Shown here: positions 11,528-22,078 of the stretch, piece after piece
How positions within the stretch are numbered: position 1 is the stretch's first letter
How the letters are laid out: each line of letters starts with the position of its first letter
Assembly: GCA_012845835.1 (NCBI GenBank)
Contig: JABAKD010000001.1
Span: 885,501-949,500, forward strand
DNA length: 64,000 nt
Direction: 5' to 3'
Source: Undaria pinnatifida
Taxonomy: Eukaryota; Sar; Phaeophyceae; Laminariales; Alariaceae
Program-made: the position numbers and the translations under genes
The notes under the pieces: model-generated
Told to the model about the DNA's origin: nothing
Database searches by the model: none
The model's input: the letters and a program-made list of their open reading frames with translations, nothing else

Positions 11528-13196
11528 CTAGCTTGCACCGGCGCAAAGCGTCGATTCAAAGGCGTCGAACTTACGCTGCAAGCGTGCGGCAACTACGTCA
11601 GCGCCGTTGTGCGGTAGATGTTGGACGGATGTGCGGGGTGATCTTGCCATACCGGCTGCCACACCAACCAGGACGTTCTTCAGCGCTTCAGCGATGACTT
11701 TGTTGGGTGCGAGAAAGTTCGCGATCGAAGACGACTGGTTGATTTCACCGGCGCGCTCGAAGTCGTGGCATATCACGAAGGCCGGGTCAATCTCGGCGAG
11801 GAAGGAGTGCATGACAGCGATGTTCGTCAGCAGAACTTGCATGTACTCCATGTATCGCTGCTCTGGGGAGGTTCTGGGCGTGTTATATAGGTAACTGCAG
11901 CAGAAAACAAGAAATTGGAGGAACAACCAGTTAACCGACGGTTAAGCGGGTCTATTGAAACGTGCACGAGGACTAGGTGAGGCGCGTAGGACATGAGTAA
12001 GTACCTCAAACATGACACTATTGATACGACTATCGCTCAGATTAGGCTAGAATCAAAGGTCGCCGCCTATGCTTGCCCATTCATGTCGACGGCGCAATTC
12101 ATTATGCGAAGGTCGAAATCATATGCGTTCAATACGGGTAGGACAATGGCGACGTAAACGTGGAGGGAATGTTAGGATATCGACTCGTGCTTTGTAGCAT
12201 TAACCCCTTTGATGTAACGACCTTAAAAGTGGGGATTGCGATAACGAAGCCTCTACCGTGCGAAGGCGTGAAGCAATACGAGTTTTGCTGTCATGTTCGC
12301 GCGTCGCACAGCCCCTTACATGGCTTTTCGGGCATTCCCAACCTACAGCTTCAACCTGGACTTCTTCGTGTGGCCAGTGCTGTAGCTATTTATTTTGGAC
12401 ATTTTTTCTCTCTGAAGCCCCAAAGGGGTCACTGGTTGAGTCCACCCACTTACTCTTGGAACCGGCGGTGAACGGTATTGGCCACAAGAATATCCTTGAC
12501 TGGTCTCCGTAAATATACCACTCGAAAGTCTACGCCCTCCGCCTCCGCCACCTCGGCCAGCATCCTTAGGTCCATGTACTTCAGAACCTTGTTCGGACCA
12601 TACCCGAAGGGGTAAGATTGCTTTCCGTGGATAATTTTAACGGTTCCTGGGAAAGAGAGACCAGCCCCGCGATGTGCCAGCTTTCGCATTTCAGTCCTGG
12701 CCTGCTGATAGGCTATGCTGTACTGCTTGACACTGCTCCCCATGGAGATCCAGATGCGATATCTGGACACGGCAATGTCGGACAGTCGGGCCAGGTGGCG
12801 ATTCTTCTTGAACAGATCTTCCCTCACATGGAGGAAGTAGCCGTGCCCTGTTCCTTCCAGTCCCACCGCCAAAACCACGCGTACTTTAGAGCTGAAGACG
12901 GTTTTGGGGACTACAGAGGAAGAGTCGTTTTGCGTGACCATAACCGCAACGTTGGGAGATGAAGCAGACATAACAACTGCAGCCAACGTAGCCCCCACCA
13001 TTCCAGCAAAACCTTTCATACCAAGTAGTTTCATTACCCCCCCGAACCTCTCCGCCTTTGCAAGAAAACGTTCCGTGTACGTGCTTGGCAGGCAGCTTGC
13101 AGGGGGGACGTCCGTTACCTGTACTACCTGCGTGCGCATTTCAGAAGCGCACCCGCCTGTCAGCGCGACCATGGTGACACATATTCGACTAAACAT
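11528..13196 (-). CDS. Sulfotransferase-like protein (two exons)
   Basis: Exon 1 is 13196..12454 and exon 2 is 11894..11528, joined by an intron with donor GTAAGT and acceptor CTGCAG; phases agree (2/1). The product is 369 residues. The N-terminal region has a hydrophobic segment (GFAGMVGATLAAVVM, about residues 60-75) that could be a signal anchor for the Golgi. It is followed by VVLAVGLEGTGHGYF (about residues 107-121), the P-loop-like 5'-phosphosulfate binding motif of sulfotransferases. The segment VDFRVVYLRRPVKDILVA (about 222-239) fits the 3'-phosphate-binding region, with the R and the downstream basic residues. The likely role is transfer of sulfate from PAPS to a carbohydrate or other acceptor in the secretory pathway; the substrate cannot be read from sequence. 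Several in-frame Met codons lie downstream of 13196, so the start is uncertain. Confidence 0.75.
11895..12453 (-). other. Intron of the sulfotransferase-like gene
   Basis: The 559-bp intron has a GTAAGT donor and a TTTCTGCTGCAG acceptor. Short frames inside it have no protein signature. Confidence 0.75.
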
Positions 13197-13299
13197 CGGT
13201 AGTCAAGGGAAGCCGGGGTGAGAAAGACGAGAACCTCGGAACATAGTATGACATACATTATTGAAATTTTGCTGCAGTACCTTCCACAGGAGACCCACG

Positions 13300-15790
13300 A
13301 CTGGCCCATGGGCCAGAAATATAACCCGTGGATGACCCACAGGCGATACATGGAAGACCCATGGGCAACCCATGAGCAAGAAATATATACCATGTCATAT
13401 TTAACATCACCTTTACCCTCCAGCTCAACTCGTCAGAGGTTTAACCCTCAATGCCCTTCTGGGCAAGCCATGGTCACAGATATCTTCCGTCCCCGCCCCC
13501 CGTACTTTTCTGCACTCTTATCGCGCATAGAGTTTAGCATTCCCACTAACCAGCTTTGTACCTTGTCGATTTCTACCGAATTTTGCTAACTCGCGCTCTC
13601 GCACTTTCCGCTCGTCATTTTTTAAGCAAAACAAAATCGCTATGAGCACAAGTAATGCACTCGGTGAGACTTGAACCCACGACCATGACGACAATACGGA
13701 CGATACTCACCTACTAGTCCGTCGGGGGCACCGGCTTATCCATGGGCGAACCATGGACGTCTCACTTGTGACCAACGGGCGACCCACCATTGGGCCAGCA
13801 GTTTGGGTCGACCATTAGGGGCCCATGAGCTACAACGAAAACTTTGTGGGTGCAGTCCAGATCTAGTAATCCTACGTCATGGGCCACCACGGCCGACCCA
13901 TGCCACCAAATCATGGACCACCATGGGCAATCCACCCAGGGGTGATCCATGGCTGCCTCATTGGCTCTCGCTGGCTGTCTTATGGACAACCTATGGATGC
14001 CCGTGACCCACGGGTGACCTACGGGTGGCCCATAGACCACCTGTGAGCGGCTCATTGGCCAGTAATTCGGTCGTATATTGGGGACCCATGAGCTGCGACT
14101 AAACGTCGCGGATGACTCACGGATGACCCAAAGGGTGGTATCACGAAGTAGTGGGCGACCGCCGGCGACCCAAGGAAGGCCCATGGATAAAACGTGGAAT
14201 TTACTGCCACACTACTCTGTAATCGACCACCACGCCCGTCCCATGGGCGATCCATGGGCGATCCATGGGCGGCCCATGGGTGATCCATCAGTGACCCATG
14301 GATATCCCATGGTTGAACCACAGGTGACCCATGGGTGACCCACAGGTGCGACCCACAGGCGATTCATGGGCAACCCATGGGGTATCCGTGGATGACCCAT
14401 GAGGAACCCATGGCTGTCTCACGGGTGACTCACAGGCGAGTACAGTGCTATGTCATGGGTCACCACGAGCGACCCTTTGATAGTTCATGTGTCACCCATG
14501 GGGCACCCATGAGTGACCATAAGTCATCATCGATCACGGGCGACCCACTGATAGCCCATGGAACGCCTTTGGGGCACCCGTAGAACACCCGTGGAACACC
14601 CGCGGGTGGGCCAAGACTTAGTGGTACTAGCTGATGGGTTGTCCCATGGGTCGCTCCCGGGGATTTGGCGGTAGGCAGTGGATGACTCTGGGTCACCCAT
14701 GACTTAGTTATACTAGTCCGCGAGCCACCGGTGGGTCACTGGCAGGTCTCTCCTGGATCGCCCATGACATAGAGGTAGTAACCCATGGGTTGCCCGTGCC
14801 AAAGATGATACTAGCCCATTCTTCACCCGTGGGACACCCGTGGGTCACCTTGGACCTAGAGGTACTAGTCTGCGGGTCGCCCATGGGTGGCCCATGGATC
14901 ACCTGTGATTGTATGGTGTTAGCCCATGGGTCTCCCAGGGGTCACACATCGGTCGCCCGTGGGTCACCGGTGTGTCACCCGGGAGTCACCGGCAAGTCGC
15001 CTGTTGGTCGCCCATCGGCCTACCATGGGTCGCCCATGGGTCGCCTACGAAAATCGCGTCAAGATTCAATTGTTTCGTGTACTAAGCCCAATACTGTGCG
15101 ATTTCATGGCGCGTCATGTTAATCCTCACGTCATGGCATAGCGGGCCATGGCGTACCATGGCACCGCCATGGATTTTCGTGACACTGCCCTGGCACCATC
15201 ATGAGCTTTCAGCGCAGCCCCACTGCAGTGCTATCACAGGGTATGGGAGTCATGACACCTCATGGGAGCCCATGGCATTTCGTGAGTGTTCATGGGCTTT
15301 CAACACACATTCATTCCTATACTTTCATGTCAATGTCATTGCAAAGCCATGGGCATTCATCGCGTTGTCGGGCATTTCCATGGACCTCCATGGCATTATC
15401 ATGGGTTTTCATGTCACCTACTGCCAAGGCATGCCACAAGTAGCTTCATTGATTAGAAAATAGGCTGTGGCAGTGCCATGGGGGTTCCCATGTGACTGCC
15501 ATGAGACTGTCAATGCCGTATCATGGCACTCCTATCCCCACACGTGGTCTTATCATTAACAATACCTATTACCATGACCCAAACCCATGGAGGTGTATCT
15601 TTGTTGTATGATATGGCGGTACCATGACAAGGGAATAACGATGCAATGGTGCATGTTGTATCGCGTGCCATGACATTGACATGACACTGTCGTGGCCTCC
15701 ATGGCACTGCCATGGCAGTGCCATGACAGGCGCCAGTCCCGTGACCGTGCAATGAAGGCCCATAGCAGTGCCATGCCATAGGCATGGTGC
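13300..15790. repeat. Degenerate 11-bp-period array built on the palindrome CCATGG
   Basis: Between about 13736 and 15060 the sequence can be cut almost throughout into 11-mers of the type GGGTCGCCCAT or GTGACCCATGG. For example, 14878..15055 reads as consecutive 11-mers with only one 10-mer. From about 15120 to 15790 the unit changes to GCCATGGCACT-like 11-mers. A short outlier lies at 13300..13395, next to the sulfotransferase start. Each unit carries CCATGG or a one-base variant. Frames crossing the array are Trp/His/Pro/Met-rich (WVTHGSPM) and are artefacts of the repeat. Confidence 0.85.
13480..13735 (-). mobile_element. SINE-like repeat with tRNA-like end, copy 2
   Basis: The body resembles 57530..57690 and 6409..6563 (CATCGCGCATA, CATTCCCACT, CTCGCACTTTC blocks). 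At 13668..13735 the minus strand reads like a tRNA 3' part, with GGTCGTGGGTTCAAGTCTCACC as the T-arm/B-box region. No complete cloverleaf with a paired acceptor stem was found, so it is not called a tRNA gene. Confidence 0.5.
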
Positions 15791-15869
15791 TAAAAGGGCA
15801 CCATAATCACTAAACCATGGTCAGCACTGACAGCGGTTAAACCCTTGGGTTAAATCCAGGGTCTAGGCT

Positions 15870-16990
15870 TAACAGCCAGTGTCAACAAAGGTATTCTCTA
15901 TGCATGCGATAAACATACCTATTGATAGGACCTGGCACCTTCCTCTATCTCGTTACTTGCGTGTATCAGGGAGGTTAGCGTACATGGACTGGTGTTGTGT
16001 GGTTTTCTCGCTTTGCTGCAGGTCCCATTGGAAATGCCTTTTGCACACAACAAGAAACCACAAAAAGGTGAATATGTAAAGGGGTAATACTGCAGTATAT
16101 GGCACCCGGTATCAAACCACACGTTCATGATGCAAACAATAAGAGAATATCCTAGTAACTTTTGCCTACTCACAACTATTAATAGGAGCCTCAAAAAACA
16201 AGTGGTGCGTATGTGTCGTAGCGCATGTCCCTTCTTGTTACCCTGTTTTCATGTCACGTGTTGGTACTGTATATCAAGCTCTGGTGATGGTGTTTTTAGG
16301 CTGCGGGCGATCGATGCGGAAAATTGACCCCTCAGTTAGTTGATACCTGGCAGTACGTATGTGTCGTCGGCTGACGTAGTGTTTGTTCTCATCAATGAGA
16401 TGGAGATCCCCTTCCACCCCGAAACCCTTTTGGCCACCACACGCGGAGTAGCAGCAGTATACACCTGGTGTATAATACAGCCACAACAACAACAAACACG
16501 TAGCCTGAGCAAGGCTTGGCATCTTATTGTGGCACACCAGCCTTGGGCAACCTTGAGGACAAGCTAGTATATGAGGATAAGTGTAGCTCTTGCCGCTGGG
16601 CACGATTTCTTATCCCAAAGTGCTTGTGGTCCCCTAAACGGCGAGTCTGGCGTTTTTGTTGGACAATTTCTTAGTCGTGGACCAACACAACGTAGATGCA
16701 ACCGGCGAGGACATGCACCGCAGTCGGCCGTATCCTAAGGAAGACACCTGTGACCACGAGCTATCCAGAAGGTCGCTAAGGGTAAAACCTCTTACGAGTT
16801 GAGCTGGAGAGTACTGGCACCAACACTCGGCCTGGCATCCTTGATACACCGCATGGTTTCTCTTGCTTGACATTTCCTGACATGTTTGGCGTCCATACGA
16901 ACCAGCGTAGGGGTTGACTGCAAGGGTGCACACTGCATAATAAGTAGAGTGCAATAGAGGTCCAACCTATGAAGATATACATGAGGATTA
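15870..16990 (-). pseudogene. Possible decayed piggyBac-like transposase remnant
   Basis: On the minus strand near 16100..15960 a short segment with YSPFCGFLLCAKGI and then NGTCSKARKPHN vaguely recalls the piggyBac block with a conserved Tyr-Thr-Ser-Pro and a GTxRxNRK motif. Cys-rich frames upstream (16603..16274 and 16994..16634) could be other fragments. Frames are broken and no catalytic Asp triad could be placed, so this is a weak call. Confidence 0.25.
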
Positions 16991-16999
16991 TCACCCCTG

Positions 17000-18718
17000 G
17001 TTCATTTTATTATGAAAAAGGTGTAACATCAGCCGCCGACGTAAAGTCAACTAACTGGGGGCTTCTTCTGGCACGGCAATCATTTGCATAGATCACACAG
17101 ACAGGCCTCACTACTTTGGTCGTCCGGCACGGATCCCAGCAACAAGGTGAATTCCGTAAAGATATGGCCATCGTCGTGCCTGATTCTCACCTGAACGAAA
17201 CAGTGAAGATATTATGGAATGTATATGACGTGGACCGAAGTTCGGATTGCAAAGCTGTCATACAAGGTCGCACCCAGGTACAGCTCACGAGCTAGCCGCG
17301 ACCAGCGGCCTCTCCGCCTCCAACGAGAACGATAGCCAGTTATCCCAGCTGCTAAGGCTTAAGGCTCGACTACAGCCCGCAAGTCTCAAAACGAAAATGG
17401 GCAGAGCCTGCTCCACGGTCCGAAATTATTGAAATAGACTCGTGCTGCTGTCATATATCAGGTGTGTGGATACTGGTACAGGATACCAGGATACCGGACA
17501 CCACAGGTCCAGGGTACAGGCGAGATGTTCGCTTTTTGAAGTAACGCTCGGAATAATGTAACGTTGATTGGTATTATTGGCGTAAAGTATCTAAATCACG
17601 GAATAGGGCCGAATCCTCCGCACCAATGGCGGAGGGTCCATATTTTGGGGCTATTGATAGGAGATCAACGGGTTCTCATGCCGCCCAGGCCATAGACCTC
17701 TAGACTATACGTATTATTGATAATAATCTTACCATACGTAGCCACAAGGCTTTTCCTTGGAGTTGTGACAATGATGTTTCGCAATAAATGATAATGATAT
17801 GCACCGCACGTATGCGTCTCCCGTGGTGACCAATACCTCAGCAGCAGAACAGTAACATGACAATGCAAAGCAGCAGCCGCAGCCGCAGCAGCACCAACGA
17901 CAGCAGCAGCAACTACATGCTCACCCAAGACGGAGGAGGAGAGCGCACAGATAAAAAGCGTGTACGCGAAGGACTCTAAAATGCCGTTCTCCTTTTTTTC
18001 TTGCATAGACTATAGACTAGACTTCATTGACACTACTATTAGACTAGTCTAATACAACAGATGTTGCTGTATACAAGTATACGAAGTACGACTGACTGCT
18101 GTATAAGGTGCTGGTCAGAACAGTATTAATAGTAGCAGTAGTAGTCGCTGTACAATGCCGGTGTGTACCCAGCTGTATAATGCCAGCGTGTGCCTGGCCG
18201 ATAAACCGGCACGGTGATCACGCTGACCGATCGGTAGTTTCACCAGCCGGGATATTTTATAACAAATTTTCAAGGACGTCAGCCGTGAGTTCGACGAATT
18301 TCAGGTCAATACTCATCTTTGCAAGCTGCGTTGTTGGTACTCGTAACATACTAGCCTATATTAATTAATATAATGCCGATTGACACCTTAAATAATAAAG
18401 AATATACCAGGTATGCCTTGTGATTTTGAGTGCCCCACCTTACTTAGCAATGAGTGAACAAGAGTATAGCGAGTGAGCAGCAGAGGAGGGCATGGAACCG
18501 GGAATATCTGTGTGCTTGTAGATGTTCGTTTTCGCCTCCGGGTTGTCCCAGATTGTGCCTAGCTTTAGTGGGATCATGCAGATAGTACCGCTTCGGGTAC
18601 TACGGATAATTGAGTGTTAGACTGCACGTTGGGCGCGAAGAGCTGAAGACTCGAGAAAATGCAGCTGTACGTCCGCCTTTTGTGTCAGTTCAGATGTTAA
18701 GCGGTTTCCGAAAGCTGG
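17000..18718. other. Region without a recognisable gene
   Basis: Only short frames were seen. A GCAGCAGCC-type triplet stretch lies near 17865..17915. The 71-bp dispersed repeat at 18271..18341 is listed separately. Confidence 0.5.
18271..18341 (-). repeat. 71-bp dispersed repeat, copy 1
   Basis: The segment from CAAGGACGTCAGCCGTGAGT to TTGTTGGTAC is identical, as far as can be read, to 29243..29313. Its first 25 bases recur in the opposite orientation at 25664..25688. On the minus strand it begins an open frame with ATG ([16 protein letters not shown]), so it may descend from a captured first exon. Confidence 0.75.
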
Positions 18719-19534
18719 TGTTATAAGGCTTAGTTTGGGTAAGCTATTGGTTAACCTGTGCAAGTGGTCAAACGGACTAATACCCTACTAATACCTTAAC
18801 AAATGGCGTCGTCGACAGACCATGGGTTTTTGGGTCGTGGGTTCGATCCCCACATCCACCATAATAAACTTTTTCAGATTTCCCCATTGGCATGGCGAAC
18901 TTGAAAAATACTCTCCCCGGTATCCCCAGGAAATGAAACGGCTTGGATATTGACAGAGGTCCGCCGTATATCCGGCCGACCTGCTATCCCGCCGTTTCAG
19001 GGGGGGAGAGTGTTATAAGGCTTAGTTTGGGTAAGCTATTGGTTAACCTGTGCAAGTGGTCAAACGGACTAATACCCTACTAATTCCTTAACAAATGGTG
19101 GATATAGACAGGTCCGCCGTATATCCGGCCGACCTGCTATCCCGCCGTTTCAGGGGGGGAGAGTGTTATAAGGCTTAGTTTGGGTAAGCTATCGGTTAAC
19201 CAGTTGCAAGTGGTCAAACGGACTAATACCCCACTAATTCCTTAACAAATGGCGTCGTCGACAGACCATGGGTTTTTGGGTCGTGGGTTCGATCCCCACA
19301 TCCACCATAATAAACTTTTTCAGATTTCCCCATGGCGAACTTGAAAAATACTCTCCCCGGTATACCCAGGAAATGAAACGGCTTGGATATATTGACAGGT
19401 CCGCCCGTATATCCGGCCGACCTGCTATCCCGCCGTTTCAGGGGGGGAGAGTGTTATAAGGCTTAGTTTGGGTAAGCTATTGGTTAACCTGTGCAAGTGG
19501 TCAAACGGACTAATACCCTACTAAGTCCTTAACA
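18719..19534 (+). mobile_element. Tandem TRIM-type miniature LTR element
   Basis: Four LTRs of 83-84 bp (18719..18801, 19011..19093, 19164..19247, 19452..19534) start TGTTATAAGG and end in a TTAACA-type terminus. Each internal region ends in a polypurine tract (CAGGGGGGGAGAG) directly before the next LTR. Two bases after the first LTR comes TGGCGTCGTCGACAG, a suitable primer-binding site. Internals 1 and 3 carry a tRNA-like T-arm (GTGGGTTCGATCCCCAC) followed by ATCCACCA; internal 2 is deleted for it. CTGG flanks both outer ends (just before 18719 and just after 19534), a 4-bp target duplication. The last internal keeps a frame fragment (ELEKYSPRYTQEMKRLG) shared with 41100..40957 minus, presumably from the autonomous parent. 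Confidence 0.82.
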
Positions 19535-22078
19535 CTGGGCTGTTCGAACGACCTGTGATTAAGAATCCAAAATTCTTATTATGAGGTTTTAGTGCGTAGG
19601 GTTGTTACACAACGTGGTGTTTGGGCGTAGATGGGAGAAAGATGCAGTAAAACTATGGACGCAGAGATATAGGAAGACTTTGAACTAAATATACAGCAAG
19701 ATACGGACGTGGTCTACGTATATAACAGGAAAAAAAGGGGGATGGTTCCAGGGATTGGTATTCGTGGGCAATTTCGTTTGGGTTGGGACGGGAGCATGTA
19801 GGTGCGGAACGCTGGTTTCGCGGACAGAGAGACGACGACGAGAGCGAGAGGGCAGACAGCAGTAGGGGCAAAGTAACAACGAAGAGTAGACGGCAGAGGG
19901 TGAGCGTCCGGTTGAAATTTCCCTCCCACCCTCCCGTAATTTTCACGAACGGATGGGCTAAAGGGGGGGGGGGTGTAGAATGATTGTTGGCGAGTGTAGC
20001 CCGGGGAGGCGTGTGTCAGTCGCGATTGATTTTTTTGGAGGATGTGTGGAGCGGGGCGGAGGTTGCCGGCGGCGGGGGTACGTACCCCCCCACTTACCCC
20101 CCATCGCGTGTTTACCGCTCCACGCGAAGAGACATTAATACAAGCAAATACTTCGTGAATCGGAGAACAAGATAGTAAAATAAAAATGAAAAACGTCAGA
20201 TACGACCGATGGGTGGTTGAAACTCAAAGGTTTATATCAGGAAAATTATGATAATATTGCATGAAGTAGCGGAGGTAAAGCAAAGCAGTATCGCTGTACT
20301 GTGCAAGATCCCGCGCTGATGGATATTTCCAACTGCAGTCAACTCAACTGTGTGCGTTAGTGTGAAACAGGAAAATCAGAGACGACGCAACCAGAAGTCA
20401 CACAACTACCTGTACAACAATAATAACAGTGTTGGACATCGGATCGAATGTGTCGGTATTGGTGCTATTTTATTCATAGCCATCGAATGAGCATCATTCG
20501 CGTTGCATGTCTCCAGGCCCGACTGTTTTTGGCGAGAAGAGTTACGGGTAAGGGTGTGGCCGTACACAGGCAGTATCGTGAACGGCAACGAATAAAAGGA
20601 TAGATTTGCCGGCAGACGAAGCAACGGCCTCCGAAGATGCAGTGACCGGCGTATGTAACATCACGGTTGTTTGTTTTGGAGAGAATTACATATCGGCATG
20701 TTTATATCGGTGTCTGGGGGGGGTGGGAGCTTGGGGTCAGACGGGTGGGAAAGCAGGCGCCCTCTTTCTCCCTCACTGTTGAGAGCAGACCTCACGAGTA
20801 GGTTAGCAAGGACGAGCAGAGCACAAGCGAGTCGGGGTTCTTTCTGGGCGCGTTAGATGATTGAGGCGGTCACTGGGTTGGCCACCTCAGCCAGAGGTCT
20901 GTCCTTCTCTCTTCCTTCCTCTTCCTATCCCCCTTTTTTCTTTCGACGGGGGTAGGAATGGGAAGGAAGGGGGTTGAGCTAGCTAGGTAGTCGGGGTTTC
21001 GTTATTTGATTTCCTAGATGTAGTCTATTTGGTTTTCTTGAGTTAACTGAGTTAGATCAAAGGAGTCGAACAGTACCGTACCATTCGGAGGCTTGGTAAT
21101 CCGAAACGACTGCAGGCGGTAGTAGTTAGGAACCCGGGACGGTGGAAGTATGGGCGAGATACGCAGGAGATTGCAGGAGGCTGCGATGGGTGTACTTCGT
21201 ATCTGGCCAAGGGCGGAAATCTCTCTCCCAAGATCCAGAAAAACGACAATAATTGTTACTGTACTGTAAGAGCAACGGGGCTTGATAACAGACAGGCCAC
21301 CTTCTTGCAGGCCTCTGTAAAATGCAGATTCCACAATGTTCACTCGCACTTGTCTCGGAGAAGATTTTGTATTACTCCCGCGAGCCACGGATAGTACAGA
21401 GCGTTATGCACGGATGGTGCGAGATCACCATCCCCTTTTTTATGCACGCACTCGCCGTCAAAGGCGTATGAAACCCTTTACCCCATATCCGCATCCTAGA
21501 CCTTACGCCTTGCTAGGCTCACAGGGCAATACCATAACACGATGCAATTCGGAAGGTATTCAATACACATGAACGAAATGGAGTATACGGGGGGCTCCAC
21601 AGAAGAAGAGAACGCGGCCAAATAAGTCAGTCCAACGCAAAGAAGCCGCTCGTAATCGAGGTGTCACAAGACAATAATCTTGAACTCGCCATAGTCGGTG
21701 GCGTTCTCATGTCTCTACAAGGAAATCATAGGAACCTACTGGAGGACCTGCTGTCGCAATTATGTACCCACTGCACCTACTTATGTACCTGCTGCTGTGA
21801 CCACGTACCCACTGCACCCACTGCTGTACCTACTACGAGCTGCCAGGACACCAAGACATTGAGAAAGTACGCACGTCATACTCAAACGGTCAAAATACAG
21901 CGTAAACCCTTCCTTGCTTGTCGCCATGCTGCCGTTTGTTTGGCATTTTCTGCCCGCGTGTTAACGTTACATACTTCGCACACTTTGTTTGCAATTGCTT
22001 CCGAATTAGCAAAAGCGTCTGCGGGTCCACATAAGTCGTCGCCCCGCACAGCGCCGCGCCGTGCCGCACCGCGCCGAC
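19535..22078. other. 3' flank of the actin-related gene; no separate gene recognised
   Basis: Short frames only. Poly-G runs occur at about 19965..19975 and 20707..20714. The stretch 22030..22078 directly follows the stop codon of the actin-related gene on the minus strand and would form its 3' UTR. Confidence 0.5.

Noticed and set aside
13762-15122. Several 60-140 codon frames rich in Trp, His, Met and Pro
   Set aside because: They are produced by the 11-bp CCATGG array in all frames.
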